The position numbers were made by a program, and so were the translations under genes. A DNA stretch of 64,000 nucleotides from Rugalucina vietnamica. Taxonomy: Eukaryota > Mollusca > Bivalvia > Lucinida > Lucinidae. Positions 34,106 to 49,100 of this stretch are shown here, one piece after another. Under the pieces are notes generated by a model, which searched no databases, was not told where the DNA came from, and saw only the letters and a program-made list of their open reading frames with translations. Numbering within the stretch: the first letter of the stretch is position 1; the number at the start of each line of letters is the position of its first letter. The DNA lies in assembly GCA_964017185.1 (NCBI GenBank), contig OZ024875.1, positions 25,305,456 to 25,369,455 of the forward strand. The letters run 5' to 3'.

Positions 34106-37079
34106 CTGTAAAATAGAACAAGCAATATTGATCAAAAGAACACAAATGAAAAAAAAAGTCAATAAAGCCCCTATCACACTGGAATGCGACAACTAAAGAC
34201 TAGTTTGTGACTAGATTGCGAGTATTCCTGACAAAGATTAACAATATGAAGGCAACTTTCATGTTGCAATTTCATTGAATTGGCATTCATGCGACAATTT
34301 CGCAAAATTTAGCCTAAATTTGCATATATATCTCATGAGTGTCGTAAGACATTTGTATGACCGTCCCAAGACATTTGTCAGAGTGTCTGACGACATTCTC
34401 ATGAATGAAGCTTAGTTTTATTTTCACTCATACGAAAGTCGCTGGACATTCGTGAGAGTGTCTCCAGACATTCGCACAAATGTCGCTTTGTTTTATTTTC
34501 TCGCCAGATAGTCGTACCAGTGTCGCAAAACGGTCGCATTGTAAATTCACAAAACTTTTGCAGCAACAGATTTGCAACACTTGCACAAGCGTCGTTCAAT
34601 GGTCATACGACAGTCGCTTGACAGTCTTGCGACTAAATTCACATATCAGTCACTAGAAATCTGCATGCCATGGGTCTACATCATGTAAGCATAATATCAA
34701 ATCGTTCCATCAAAATGGTGATTACAAGGCAAGGTGGCTGGAGTTGATCAGCCTGTGAATGCCCTAATCTGTCAAAAGGGAAGAAAACTAGCTATAATTT
34801 GAAATTATTATTTTTTTTTTTTTGCAATAAAATTTGTTCATGCGAATGTCCAATGGGTTTGCATCATGTAGACATACTCTCAAATTGCTCCATCAAAAGT
34901 GTTGTAGGAGTATCAGTCTGTGAAGACCTTTAACTAAAACAGCAAGAAAAGTTTTCTAAGTTCTCATTGATGTTATTTTGTCTAAAATTATTTTTTCGCA
35001 ATAAAATTTCTTCATCTAAATGTCCTATGTTGTGTAGGCATAATATCAAATTTCTTCATCTAAATGTCCTATGTTGTGTAGGCATAATATCAAATTGTTC
35101 TATCACAAACTGTGGTAGGAGTTGATTGGTAAGAAAGCAGGACAAATTCTCATTGCTGTCACAATAAAATTTCTTCATGCAAATATCCAATGGGTCTGAA
35201 TCATGTAGACATAATATCAAATTGTTCCAACAACAACTGTGGTAGGGGTTCATTGGCCTTTAAATACACAATCTACCCTGTATACAAGAGCCATAAAGAA
35301 AAGGGTAATAGCTCTTAGAGGATTGGTCCCTGGACCTTTCGTTTTACCTGTAAGTATTTGCTGAAAATGTCTGCAAAATTTCATGAAATTCCATCAATGG
35401 GTCTTCAAGATATTAAAGAAACAAAAGTGTTATGGACGGACGGACACACGGACAAGGTTCATGCAAAACAGTGTGAAAACAGTGTAGGCAGGGGTTATAA
35501 AAATCAATTACTTTTCACTAGAAACTGAGGAAACTGTTGAAAAAGTTACAAGAAAAATTACTGAAAGTGTCTTCAGCTTTTGGCACCGTTGTAAACTTGT
35601 ATATGTCAGGATTAAAACTTGATGGGCAAATGTGTCACTTTAATAAGAGATGTCGCAGGACAGCGCGCTTGACTGCTTCTGACCTTTGTCAAACATAAGG
35701 CCAAACCCGACCTGTAACCCAAAGCATTATGCTCATACATCTCTTTGCCTTGATGCAATAATGCAAAATCACTGAACCATGAAAGTTAACTATAACTACC
35801 TAAGATTTAAAGGTCTCACTCATATTTTAAAAGAAGTGTGTTCATATTTTAAATGAGTGCCAAGATACAAGGCAAAATCACTGAACTGTGAAATAAGGTC
35901 ACATTGACCTATAAGTACTTCAGGGTCAAAGGTCTAGTCATACTTACTTATAATGTGAAAGAAATATGATTATATACCCATTGAGTGTTGAGATATAAAG
36001 CAAAATCACTGAACCATGAAATTAGGTCATAGTGACATATAAGTATGTTTGGAATAAAGGTCTGGTCATACTCATTCATAATCAGAAAGAAGTATGAAAA
36101 AATACCAACTGAGTGTCAAGATATAAGGCAAAGTCACTGAACCATGAAATTAGGTCACAGTGGCCCGGGAATACTTTACGGTCAAAGGCCTTGTCATACG
36201 CAAACATATCGTGAAAGAAGTATGTTCATATACCAGTTGAGTGCCGAGATATAAAGAAAAATCACTGAACCATGAAATTAGGTCATAATGACCTATGACT
36301 ACTTTAGGGTCAAAGGTCTTGTCATACACAAACATAGTGTGAAAGAAGTTTGGTCATAAACCAATTGAGTGCCGAGATATAAGGCAAAATCGCTGAACCA
36401 TGAAATTAGGTCATAGTGACCAATAAGTATGTCTGGGTTAAAGGTCTGGTCATACTCATTCATAATCTAAAAAGAAGTAAGAAAAAATACCAACTGAGTG
36501 TCGAGATATAAGGCAAAATCACTCAACCATGAAATAAGGTCACAGTGACCTAGGAATACTTCAGGGTCAAAGGTCTTGTAATACGCAAACATATCCTGAA
36601 AACAGTATGTTCATATACCAATTGAGTGCCGAGATATAAGGCAAAATCACTGAACCATGAAATTAGGTCATAATGACCTAGGACTACCTTAGGGTCAAAG
36701 GTCTTGTCATACGCAAACATAGTGTGAAAGAAGTGTGTTCATAAACCACTTGAGTGCTGAGATATAAGGCAAAATCACTGAACCGTGAAATTAGGTCACA
36801 GTGACCTATAAGTATATTGGGGTCAAATACACACTCATAATCTGAAAAAAAGTATGAAAATATACTGATTGAGTGTCAAGATATAAGGCAAAATCACTGA
36901 ACCGTGAAATTAGGTCACAGTGACCTGTAAGTATATTGGGGTCAAAGGCCTGGTCATACTCACTCATAATCTGAAAGAAGTAAGAAAATATATTAATTGA
37001 GTGTCAAGATATAAGGCAAAATCACTGAACCATTGAAAGTAGGTCAACCGATCCTTACCGTCATGACACACAAGTCAGT

Positions 37080-37119
<40 letters not shown>

Positions 37120-40100
37120 ACTCTGACCCAGAGGTCCGACCGATGTCATGGAACCTAAAGTGTATGAAGTATAAATGCTTTATGATAAGTTGTTGTCAAG
37201 TTATGGACTCCTTGTAAATTTACACAACAGTACATCTATCTAGTTTTTAACCTCTAGCCCCACCCCCCAGGCATGGACCCAGAGATCCAATGCCATGAAA
37301 TGAAACTCAACCCTACAGGGTACCTATGGTCCGAGTATATGAAAGCCCCCTGATAAAAGGTTTTCAAGATATAGACTTCTAGAATACTATATCACTGAAA
37401 AGCCATTATTATTAATGGTGTTCTAGAGTTTAACCTCTAGCCCCCACCCCCTAGCATGGACCCAGGAAGCCGATGCCATGGAATGAAAGCCGACCCTACA
37501 GGGTGTCAATGGCTCAAGTATCAATGCTTTCTGATGAGTGGTTGTCAAGATATAGACTTCTAGAAAACTTTAACACAAGAATGGCCATTTTTGAAGGTGT
37601 TCTAGATTTTAACCTCCAGCCCCACCCCCTGGCCTGGACCCAGGGGCCCGATGCCATGGAATGAAAGCTAACCCTACAGGGTATCTATGCTCCAAGTATG
37701 AATGCTTTCTGATGAGTGGTTGTCAAGATATGGACTTCTAGAAAACTTTAACGCAAGTGTGACGCGCACGGGAACGGGGATGACCGGTGTGACTGCAATA
37801 GCTCTATGCACTTCGTGCAGTCGAGCTAAAATGTTCATCCAAAAGACTGGAGAAGGCCATGATTAATCTAATAACAACTAGTTTACTAGGCATGTACAGT
37901 TAAAATCATCAAAAACAAAAAGACAATCACCTGAATAAAAGTGCAATAGCCATCAGTTATTAATAACCTTAAGATAGCTTAATTACCACCTGTGCATTAC
38001 TGTAATAATCTATAATCATAAGCTCAACCACATTAAGTTTACAAAATATTCGAATGTGCGTAGACATGGCAAGGAAACTATGTCTAAAATTTCTTGAGGA
38101 AAATGATTGTCATCTCCTTTATACACTCTAGTTCAAGTTTCACGTTGAAACTTAATCTCATTAATCTGTTATCTTATAGTTAGCATTTGCATTGAAAAGA
38201 TGTGTTATGATACATGTAATTATGCGAGTCACAGACCAGCAGAAGTGTTTTATCCACTTACATTTGGTAGGACTTGTAGGTAACGAGCTGCCCGGTATCT
38301 TGAGCCCTGGTCTGAAGGCTGATCCTGAGTGGGTGGGGGACAGACAGGATGATGTACCAGGCTGGGCTTCATATGGTGGGCTCATCTCTAACTTCAACTT
38401 CTTCTTATATGGTCGCTTGGTTTTCTACAAAATTGGCATTAATGCTTAATAGGATTTAATTCTGAGTCAATTATCTATCTAACTTATATTTACCCTATCA
38501 ATGTTGTAGGTCACTACACATATTTACATAAGTGCTTGTTTTACTTGTTTATTGCTACCATTTTGCATGCATTGCTCCGTACCAACCAGCAACATTTTTG
38601 TGATAAATGAGCCACTAGAATACAAACAATTATTTCTATAACTGGTAGGTCAAATCAGGGGTGTCCAAATCATTTTCTCTTGTAGCAAAATTTAAAACCC
38701 TTGTAGCAAAACCTCAAAATAAAAATTTTGACCATTTCGACACCTTCCCCCCCCCCCCCCCCCCAAAAAAAAAGGGGGGTGGTGGCTGAGTTCAGCTGGG
38801 CTTTGACTTTTGCAATTCCCCCTCCCCCGACATGTAATACATTTTTGGGCTTTCAGGAACAGTAGGGAGAGTTTCGACAACACTAACATATAGCTGTTCT
38901 TAATGTGAAAAATAAAAGACAGTTTCACAAGTCTTTTTATATAAGATGTAGTCTATGCAAGATATATTTTGCAAATTTATTTAGTCTTTTTATATAAGAT
39001 GGCAAGTAGTCTATGCAAGATATATTTTGCAAATTTATTTATGCGCAACAGTAAAGTGAAAAGATAATGAAAACACTAATTGTAACATTTTCTTTCCAAA
39101 AGCTGTTACTTAGTATCTAATGTCTCTCCTATTGATTTTGCATTGAGTTGCTTCCCTTGTAGTAATTTATTTTATATAAAAATGTTTTTGCCATTTTTGT
39201 TTTTTGCTTATAAACTTTTAATAATATCCATAAAAACGAACAACATACTGTTTGTCATAAATTGAAATTGAATCATTCTATTATAATATTTAATACATGT
39301 AGCTATATGAATTTTCTAAAAAAAAATAAATAATAATTTACAAAACGCAAGTTTATAAATTTGACCATGCACATATAGTAAACCTTGTATACATCATGAT
39401 CGTTAACAAGCACAGCAAATAACCGTGGTGCAGTAATTACATTAAGTCACTCTCCTTGTAAACCAGGAAACGGACTTCTTCAAAAACAACAACAACTAGA
39501 AAAATGTGTTTATGAAACACTATGCCCCCAACTGGTAAGTCACTTTCAAGATGTAAAAATGTCCAAAAAATGACTAAGTTCAAATTGTAAAAAAATAACA
39601 AAAATTAATCTGAGGAGTATATCCCAACCACATGCATATCTTCAAAGCATGGTCACAATGTCTGCAAAGTTTCAAAAGTATCGGTATAAAATTGTAGGAG
39701 GAGTTGCGCACACAAGGTACCCTCTATCCATTCACTAAAATGCCCGATTCAAATTGTGAAAAAAAAATGACAAAAAATAATCCAAGGATTATATCCAAAC
39801 CACATGCATATCTTCAGACCATGCCCATAACACATGTAAAGTTTTAAATGAATTGGCATAAAACTGTAGGATGAGTTGCGCACACAAGGTACCCACTGCC
39901 CATTCACTTTCATTGTGAAAATGCCCGAAAAATGACTAAGTTCAAATTGCGAAAAAAGTGACAAAAATTAATCTGATGATTATATCCAAACCACATGCAT
40001 ATCTTCAAAGCATGGTCACAACATCTGTAAAGTTTCAAGAGAATCGGAATAAAACTGTAGGAGGAGTTGCGCACACAAGGTACCCACTATCTATTCACTT

Positions 40101-43100
40101 TATCAAGAATTAAAAAGGGAAATAACTCTCACAGAATGGGCCCCTAGCCCCTTGAATTTACCTGAAAGAAAAAATACGGGTCCTCTTAATTTTCATATAC
40201 AAACTACATACCAAATTTCAAGATCCTAGCTCTAACGGTTCCTGGCCGAGTGCTCATGCATCACAGACAGACAGACAGACAGACTGACTGACTGACTGAC
40301 TGCACGGACAGACCCTAACCAATATGCCCCCTCAACTTCTTCGAAGTTGGGGGCATAAAAATCAATCTCTGGTGGTCCCAGAACAACAAACCCACAAAAA
40401 AAAAACAACCTCCTATAGTACTGGTCTCGCTCAGAAAAAAAAGAATCATTTGCTCTATTACAAAAAATAAAGAAATAATTAAAGAGTCACTTGCTCTCAA
40501 AAGTATTGAATACATGAATGATGTGGTACATGTTTAACCTAAAACTGAATGCAAAAAAAAAAATGCACCACAGTCAACGCTCTCTTTTAATTCCCGCCAA
40601 AATGTCATTTTCTGTTTATTCCCGCCAAAATGTCATTTGTGTCAACAAACTTGACCTGAATTAAATTAGGTCAGTTCATTCACTTATCGCTTCATTACAC
40701 AAAAAGATAAAATACAAACACAGGTAAATTTGCCCAGGGCATGAAGATTAAGTTTATTGTCTAAAGTGACAGGTTAGGGTATGCTATAATCCCCCGATGT
40801 GTTCAAGCGTATCGATCGCCTGTTGTGTCTGTGTAGGTGCGAAAACAAGGTGTCAGTAGGGGTTTATACTGGTTCCCGCATTACGATTAGCAAAATTAAG
40901 ACACTCTATTTGAACCACAGTACCAGTTTATGATAATCAGAGGCTCAATACAGGATAAAATACCGAGGTCAGGTAGCAAAATTGTCACCGTCCTTGTGGT
41001 GGGAATATGGATTAAGTCCGTTTGGCCCAGGATGACGTTAAAAGCCTAATCTTTACTACTACTACTACTGCAAAATTGTCACATTTTTTACATAATCGCT
41101 TGAAATTCGCAAAACCATCATTCGCATTTTTTAGAATTCAATTCGCAAAAAAGTGCGAAAATGCGACAGATGGACACCCCTGCAAATTATAAGTCAAAGC
41201 CATCAGCATGCATCTATTTCTAGTTGCAATAATCTGACTAAAGGTTGACAGTTCTAGCTCTGCCATATAAAGCTGAGTGACAAGTCGGCAACAGCTAGCT
41301 GAGTTTTATGACATATTATTGCATAAATACTTGTGCCACATGGTATTAACATGAGTATATTAATGAAGATGAAAGCCATGTATTAATCAGGCCAGTCACA
41401 TTCGCGTGCACAGTTAATACACAGCTTTTTTTGTTGATGCCCGTTACCAGGCGCCATGCAAAACACATGCTAATAACAAGTGACTGCAGTATGCCTGGTA
41501 CAAGCATAACACTGAAATTTTATATGCACATGACAATGTGAGGACGCTTAAAAATATATTGCGCCATTAATTATTTCATTATCATAAAAATTATGCAATA
41601 ATAGCAATCAAACATAATTCTGTCATCTATCAACATTTGCAAGGTCCCTCAGGTAGTGTTGAAAACCACTCCCCTCAGTATCTAGCCAATGTTAATGAAT
41701 GGAAAATCAGGTTTGATTCCACTATTATGTGACATAATAAGCTTGGCTGCCTCCCTCCAGACTGAGCTATAAATGACTCCAGTATTGCTGAGGCTTTGCT
41801 GCATCTCCCAATGCTATAGTTATAGTTGCTGACATTGATAAGACTGCACTTACTGGTTGACTAGTTATTTTAGCTGAGGAAGCTGCAAGACTGTTCTCTA
41901 CAGACTCTCTCCTTGCTCCCTCTCTCTTCTGTCTCTCTCCTAGTGGCACAGAGATACTCACTCGAGCTGGAACAAACAAAACACAACATCAGACTGTCAG
42001 ACTCAATCATCCTGCTTATCAAACACAGATTAGGAGCAGTCTGACCAGAGTATATGATTTGAAATTTTATCATCATCTTGCAAAGCATTTGGGCCAGAAC
42101 TTCTTATTTTGAAATGGTCAGATATCCTCGCCAAATTGTTCTTGACAAAGCCTCCTGCAGCAGAAAATACCTTTTGCCATTAATCTCCTTATCATACTGC
42201 CCATACATATCACACTACCAATCTGGATCCAACAATTGAGCAAATAAAATGAATTTGGGCCTCTACTGACTGCAGGCTGCCCTGTACATTTTGGTACAAA
42301 ATACATGTTATTTTGGTCTTCAAAAAATAAATTTATGTAAAATAAATATTGGAGAAAAATAGGAAGTTATCAGCCTATAAAAGGCTTTTAATAACATGGA
42401 AAATGATAAAAATTAGAGATGTCAACGAATATTCGAATGTTCGAATATTCGCATTTCATACGAATATTCGAATGTGATTTCTGGATTCGAATATTCGCAT
42501 CATTTTCTAACCTGCAATATTGTCATGTATCAGTTTAAAGGAGGACTGAAATTTAAGGCCAAAAGTCGAAAAATAATATGACCAGTAATCCTGCTTGTCT
42601 GTTGAGTAATTCAAGATGGTCAACATTTTGACACACTTGCAAATTGAGATTGCTCAATTAACAGTTTGACACTTTGTTGATTCAAGTGACACTTTGTTGA
42701 TTCAAGTTGAGAAGAAAGCATTGCTTGCTTTCAGTAAATGTTTCAGTAAAAGGTGTGAAAGTCCTACAATTTGAGCTGTGTCATGTGAAAACTTAAGATG
42801 GCTGGATAGATTGACAACTCAATCCTTTAGGAACAACACGGTCACAACTGACCTTTCACAAAGTACATGTAGGCCACACGATTACAATAGACCTTTGGTG
42901 GCGGATATCAACGACATGCATGCAGAACTTAATCTTGGCTTGACAATAATGGTGTGTCGTTGCTTTCTCAGACAGAACCCAAGAGATTTTGTCATTATTA
43001 AACACCTCCAGATTGTCTAGTTTTCTGTGCAAAATTTGTTGATTTTCTTACATGGCGACATTGGTATAGCCCAGATACGATACCATGCATATACATGTAC

Positions 43101-46100
43101 CTCATATTTTCAATACATGTCCCACCGAGTAGGTCATCGTAATGGGTCTATTGGACATAGATGTGTATATCATTCGAATATTCGAATATATTCGAATATC
43201 CTATGCGAATATTCGAATACCAATTTCGGCATTCGTTGACATCCCTAATAAAAATGCACATAAAACATAATATATAATGGTTAGATCCTTTGGAAGCAGT
43301 AAAAACATTCTAAGGGAGAAAGTGGGCTACCTGTATTTTGTACAATTTTGGGAAATGAAACCTAATTGAATAGTGACCCTTTACGAACTGGCAACATGAC
43401 CGTTCAATTTCCAGAATTTACATTCGCGTAGTATTAATCAGAGACTGATATTCCGAAAGCACAAAAAATTGTTAAAGATGTTTCTTAACATATGCATTAC
43501 GGTATCTGTTTTAATCACTCTAAATATTCCCTCATGACCATTTGATATTAAAGGCCTAAAGAGAAAGTTAAACATCTTGTCAATCAAATCATACCCATGA
43601 CCACTTTGATGTCATCTTTTTTTTTTTAAATTCAGTTTTACGTCCCTTTTAAGATTATCTCAGCTCATATGAGATGGGCCAATCAATAGGTGGGGAGAAA
43701 ATGAGAGAACCCGAAGAAAAACAACCTGGCACACCAAAAAATTTAAGAGAAATTAAACATCTTTTTAAACTATAATATAAACTATAAAATGTTTAAAAAA
43801 GTGACAACTTGTGCACAATTTCATTTGATCTGTGGACAAACGTTATCTCCTAAAAAGGAGAAAAAAATGATTTTTAAGTAAGCTATAGGCAAAGTGTTAG
43901 AACTGATAATAGTTCCCAGCTAAATTTGGAAAGGAAAAAATATAGTAGCCATTTCTGACCATGGCAACCAGTGAAAACATGTATTTACCTGTTTAATCAA
44001 CAGAGTGGCTCCAAGAATGAATTTTGCATCAAAACGGAAAACTAAAGCATAAACATGTACTTATTTTTCACTTTATAGGCAAAGAATTATCCAGTGCATT
44101 GACATAGGTCTCAACCAAAAACAAATAACTAAAATTAAAAGAAAAAAACAACAACTGACATGTAGTTAATTCACAACTGACATGTAGTTAATTCACAGTA
44201 TATCATAATTTTGAACTAGAGGACCATTGGTCCTGTAGCTCACCTGAGAGATTATCACATTGTAAGCTCATGAGATTTAAATTAATTGAGAATCGACCAA
44301 TGAAAGTCTATGCATGGTCACTATTGACCCCCGGGGCATGGCCAAATTTGACCCAGGGGCATGTCTGGCACAATTTATAATGGGGACTACCAACCATTGC
44401 TACATACAAAATATAGAAGCTCTGGGCCTTTTGGTTTCAGAGAAGAAGTTTTTTTTTTAGTTTTTCCCATTGTAAGTCTATGGAGACTATCTACCCCCGG
44501 GGCGTGGCCAAATTTGACCCCAGGGGCATGGCTGGCACAATTTATGTAGAGGACCATTAGCCATTGCCACATACAAAATATCAAAGCTGTGTGCCCTGTG
44601 GTTTCAGAGAAGAAGATTTTTGAATTTTTTTCCCATAGCAAGTTTATTGAGACTATCAACCTCCAGGACCTGGCCAAATTTGACCCCAGGGGCATGAATG
44701 GCACAATTTATGTAGAGGACCATTAGCCATTGCTACATACCAAATATCAAAGCTGTGGGCCTAGTGGTTTCAGAGAAGAAGATTTTTTTAGTTTTTCCTA
44801 TTGTAGGTCTATGGAGACTATCGACCCCAGGGGCGTGGCCAAATTTGACCCCAGGGACATGATTGGCACAATTTATGTAGAGGACCATTAGCCATTGCCA
44901 CATACAAAATATCAAAGCTGTGGGCCCTGTGGTTTCAGAGAAGAAGATTTTTGAATTTTTTTCCCATAGTAAGTCTATGGAGACTATCAACCCCCGGGGC
45001 GTGGCCAAATTTGACCCCAGGGGCATGCATGGCACAATTTATGTAGAGGACCATTAGCCATTGCTACATACCAAATATCAAAGCTGTTGGCCTAGTGGTT
45101 TCAGAGAAGAAGATTTTTTTAGTTTTTTTCCTATTGTAGGTCTATGGAGACTATCCACCCCCAGGGCATGGCCAAATTTGACCCCAGGGGCATGATTGGC
45201 ACAATTTATGTAGAGGACCATTAGCCATTGCCACATACAAAATATCAAAGCTGTGGGCCCTGTGGTTTCAGAGAAGAAGATTTTTGAATTTTTTTTCCCA
45301 TAGTAAGTCTATGGAGACTATCAACCCCCGGGCGTGGCCAAATTTGACCCCAGGGGCGTGAATGGCACAATTTATGTAGAGGACCATTAGCCATTGCTAC
45401 ATACCAAATATCAAAGCTGTTGGCCTAGTGGTTTCAGAGAAGAAGATTTTTTTAGTTTTTTTTCCTATTGTAGGTCTATGGAGACTATCCACCCCCGGGG
45501 CATGGCCAAATTTGACCCCAGGGGCATGATTGGCACAATTTATGTAGAGGACCATTAGCCATTGCCACGTACAAAATATCAAAGCTGTGGGCCCTGTGGT
45601 TTCAGAGAAGAAGATTTTTAAATTTTTTTCCCACAGTAAGTCTATGGAGACTATCAACCCCCGGGGCGTGGCCAAATTTGACCCCAGGGGCATGAATGGC
45701 ACAATTTATGTAGAGGACCATTAGCCATTGCTACATACCAAATATCAAAGCTGTGGGCCTAGTGGTTTCAGAGAAGAAGATTTTTTTAGTTTTTCCCATT
45801 GTAAGTCTATGGGACCTATCTGTTGCCATGGAAACCACAATTTTGATACAATCTGCTCCAAAACCTAATGCCATCAATCCCCCAACCCAATTATGGTTCA
45901 CATTAAATTTGATCAAGATCGGCCTACTAGCTTCAGAAATATTCTTCTTTGAAATTGTGGACGGACGACGACGGACGACGACGGACGACGACGGATGCCT
46001 GCCTATCCTATAAGCTCACCTGTGAGCCTTTGGCTCAGGTGAGCTAAAAAGGCCAAAGGCCAAAACATTAATAAATAGAGTGACTTTACAGTGTTTTATT

Positions 46101-49100
46101 ATCTAATAAATCCCTATAGGATTTTCCTCAGTATATAACTAAAAATGTTTAAGGCCTACATCTTTGTATCTTTGCATTTCTCTTTTTCTGCATTAATTAA
46201 CAAGAATGCCCCGGAGGTCAATACCACACTAGCATTGGGCAGAATAAGTAAAGCTTGAAATATAGGTTGAGGTGCATGCTTGAAGGGTATGTCAAAGACA
46301 ATTACTATGAAAAGTTTCAGACCCATAGCTATCACAGGTGCCGAGATAATCTAGCCAGCACAAAATCGATGGTATGAAAGATATTGAATACAACGAGCCC
46401 TGGTATCCCGGTCTAGTGCAAAGAAAACTCAACTTCGCATAAAAATTTATTAAGTTAATAGACCATAAAACAAGAGGACCAATGGTCCTGTAAACGCTCA
46501 CCTGAGAACTGGGATATGCAACCTAAGCTGACCTTGCCGTAAAATAGGTCAAGGCCATCCAAGGGTCATGATTTATACAAACTTTGTAGAGCTGTATTCA
46601 TAGATGCTTCAGGCCAAGTTTCAAAGGCCTTCTGGTTCTGAAGAAGAAGATTAACAATGGTTTTTGCTATTTATAGCAATGGCAGACATCTTGGTCATGT
46701 GACCTTGACAATTTATATAACCTTCATTCTCCCTTCCTAAGAATACTCAACAAGACATTTGGATTTGATTAGCCAAACGGTTTCAGAGAAAAAAGTCTTT
46801 GAATATTATGATAATATACATGTATATTGCCTCGGGGTGGGGTCAGACCTGCCCCTGGGGTCCTTTTTTTCAGAATCATAAATATTCAGTCCATTTGCCT
46901 GTTTCCATAAAGTTTTTCCCGTCAAATGACATTTTGAAAATTTTCCCCATTCAAATGCATGGGCGACCTATGTTGACCTTGCCGTAAAATAGGTCAAGGT
47001 CATCCCAGGGTCATGATTTATACAAACTTTGTAGAACTCCTCCCCCTGATGCTTCATGCCAGGTTTCAAAATCATAGGTCTTCTGGTTCTGGAGAAGAAG
47101 ATTTTTAAAGGTTTTTGCTATTTATAGCCATGGCGGCCATCTTGGTCATGTGACCTTGACTATTTATATTAACTTTCATTCCCCCATCCTAAGGATACTA
47201 CATATAAAATTTGGCTTTGATTGGTTGAGCGGTTACTGAGAAAATTAAGTTTAACATTTAATTTGTAAATGACCTTTAGCCAAGGTCAAGAAATGACCTT
47301 GACCTTTAATACATACATCACTTCATAAGCTCAACATGTTGTCTGTATCTACCAACTTTCAGGTCACAGGCTACAAAACTTCCTGAAAAATTCAATGTTT
47401 TCACTTTTTCCATTGAAAAGCCTAAGTAACCAAAATTCAGCTTGCCGTAAAATAGGTCAAGGTCAACCCAATGTCATGATTTATATAAAATATGATGGGC
47501 CAGAGTCCCTGATGCTACATACCAAGTTTCAATGTAATTGGTCCACCGGTTCCAGAGAAGAAGATTTTTTATGGTTTTTACCATATATCGGCATGGCGGC
47601 CATCTTGGTCATGTGACCTGGATCATTTATATAAACTTTCGTTCCCCCTTCCTAAGGATGCTCCACATGAAGTTTGGCTTTGATTGGCCCAGTGGTTTCA
47701 GAGGAGAAGATCTTTGAAATTGTGGACGGACGACGGACGACGACGGACGGACGACGGACGGACGCCGGATCATGGCCATCCTATAAGCTCACCTTGTGAG
47801 CCTTCGGCTCAGGTGAGCTAAAAATAGGGCAAGGCCACCTCATCAAGGTGCGTGCTTGAGGGGTATGTCAAGGACAATAACTATGCAAGGTTTAATACTC
47901 ACAGCTATCACAGGTGCAGAAAAACACCAACTTTGATGAAAAAATTTACAAAGTAAATGGACCAAGAAATATAGATGAAGGGCATCATGTCAATCTGTGT
48001 GCGTGAAGGTTTCACACTCGCAGCTTTCACAGGTGCAGAAAAAAAACAAACTTGGACTTGATTGGTGACTGACAGATTGACACACGGACAGAATGACCAT
48101 AATCATGGTACATATACAATGTATTAATGAAACATATTTACTCCGCCCAGTAAGAGAAGACTGACTACACTGTTTACCTTTAGGGTTCCATGTTTCATCC
48201 TTGGCCGGTTTACTATGTCCCTTCAGCAGCTGCTCTGTCTCCTCCTCATCCATCTCTAGAGTAGGATACACTGTAAAACAACACAGTTACATCGTAGGAA
48301 CAGCAATTACACAACAATGTCATGACACATACTATACCAGCTTTCTTACAAAAATAAATGAGCCGCGGCCCGCCTTGTGATAAAAAAAACAACAATGTGG
48401 TGTTTCCGAACGGGTCTGACACAAATCAGGCTGTACAGAAGCAGGCTAGAAGCTTGAAATTTCGGATTTAGGAAGAAGACTAATTGTACTATCCGTGTAG
48501 CGAAAACAAAGACGCTGATCAGCTTTGCGGTTACTGCGAAGCTGATCTGCGTCTTTTTTTTCACATATGCAGATTGTTGGTTTTCTCATGAGGTGGCTCA
48601 AATGTCAAAATATCGCTTAAAATCACAAATTAACAATCACTTGCTAATAAGAAACATTTCCATCATCACACTTATAATTTGAGCCATGACACAAGAAAAC
48701 TGGTCTTCGGGGTTTCTGACCAGGTCAGACACAAACCGGCCTGTACAGTCTCAGAAGAAAGTTAGAATCTTGAAATTTTGGGTAGATGTAGAGGAGGAAT
48801 TGTACTACCAGAGCAGTGAAAACAAAGACGCTGATCAGCTGTGCAGTTACTATACAGCTGATCTGCGTCTTTGTTTTCGCATAGGCAAAAATCCGGTTTT
48901 CTAATGATGCAGCACATTTATAATTTTAAAATCTATTTAATAATGACTGAAAACGCAATTTATTCACTTTCTCAATCAGGCCTACCAAACGCTCTGATGT
49001 TCAAGTGATGTGAATAAGAGCTGTCGCAGGACAGCATGCTCGACTGCTTCTGACCTTTGTCAAACATAAGGTCAAACCCGACCAGTAACCCAAAGCATAC

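Larger units (their letters stand above)
38656..41182. mobile_element. hAT-type element, 2.5 kb, in an intron
   Basis: CAGGGGTGTCCAAATC at the left is mirrored by GATGGACACCCCTG at the right, a terminus typical of hAT elements. CAAAT lies directly outside both ends (38651-38655, 41183-41187), a 5-bp duplication. Interior features are a C/A/G homopolymer patch (38750-38780), a duplicated 52-bp segment (38931-39042) and a whole family D copy (39495-40357). No transposase frame is visible. Confidence 0.65.
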
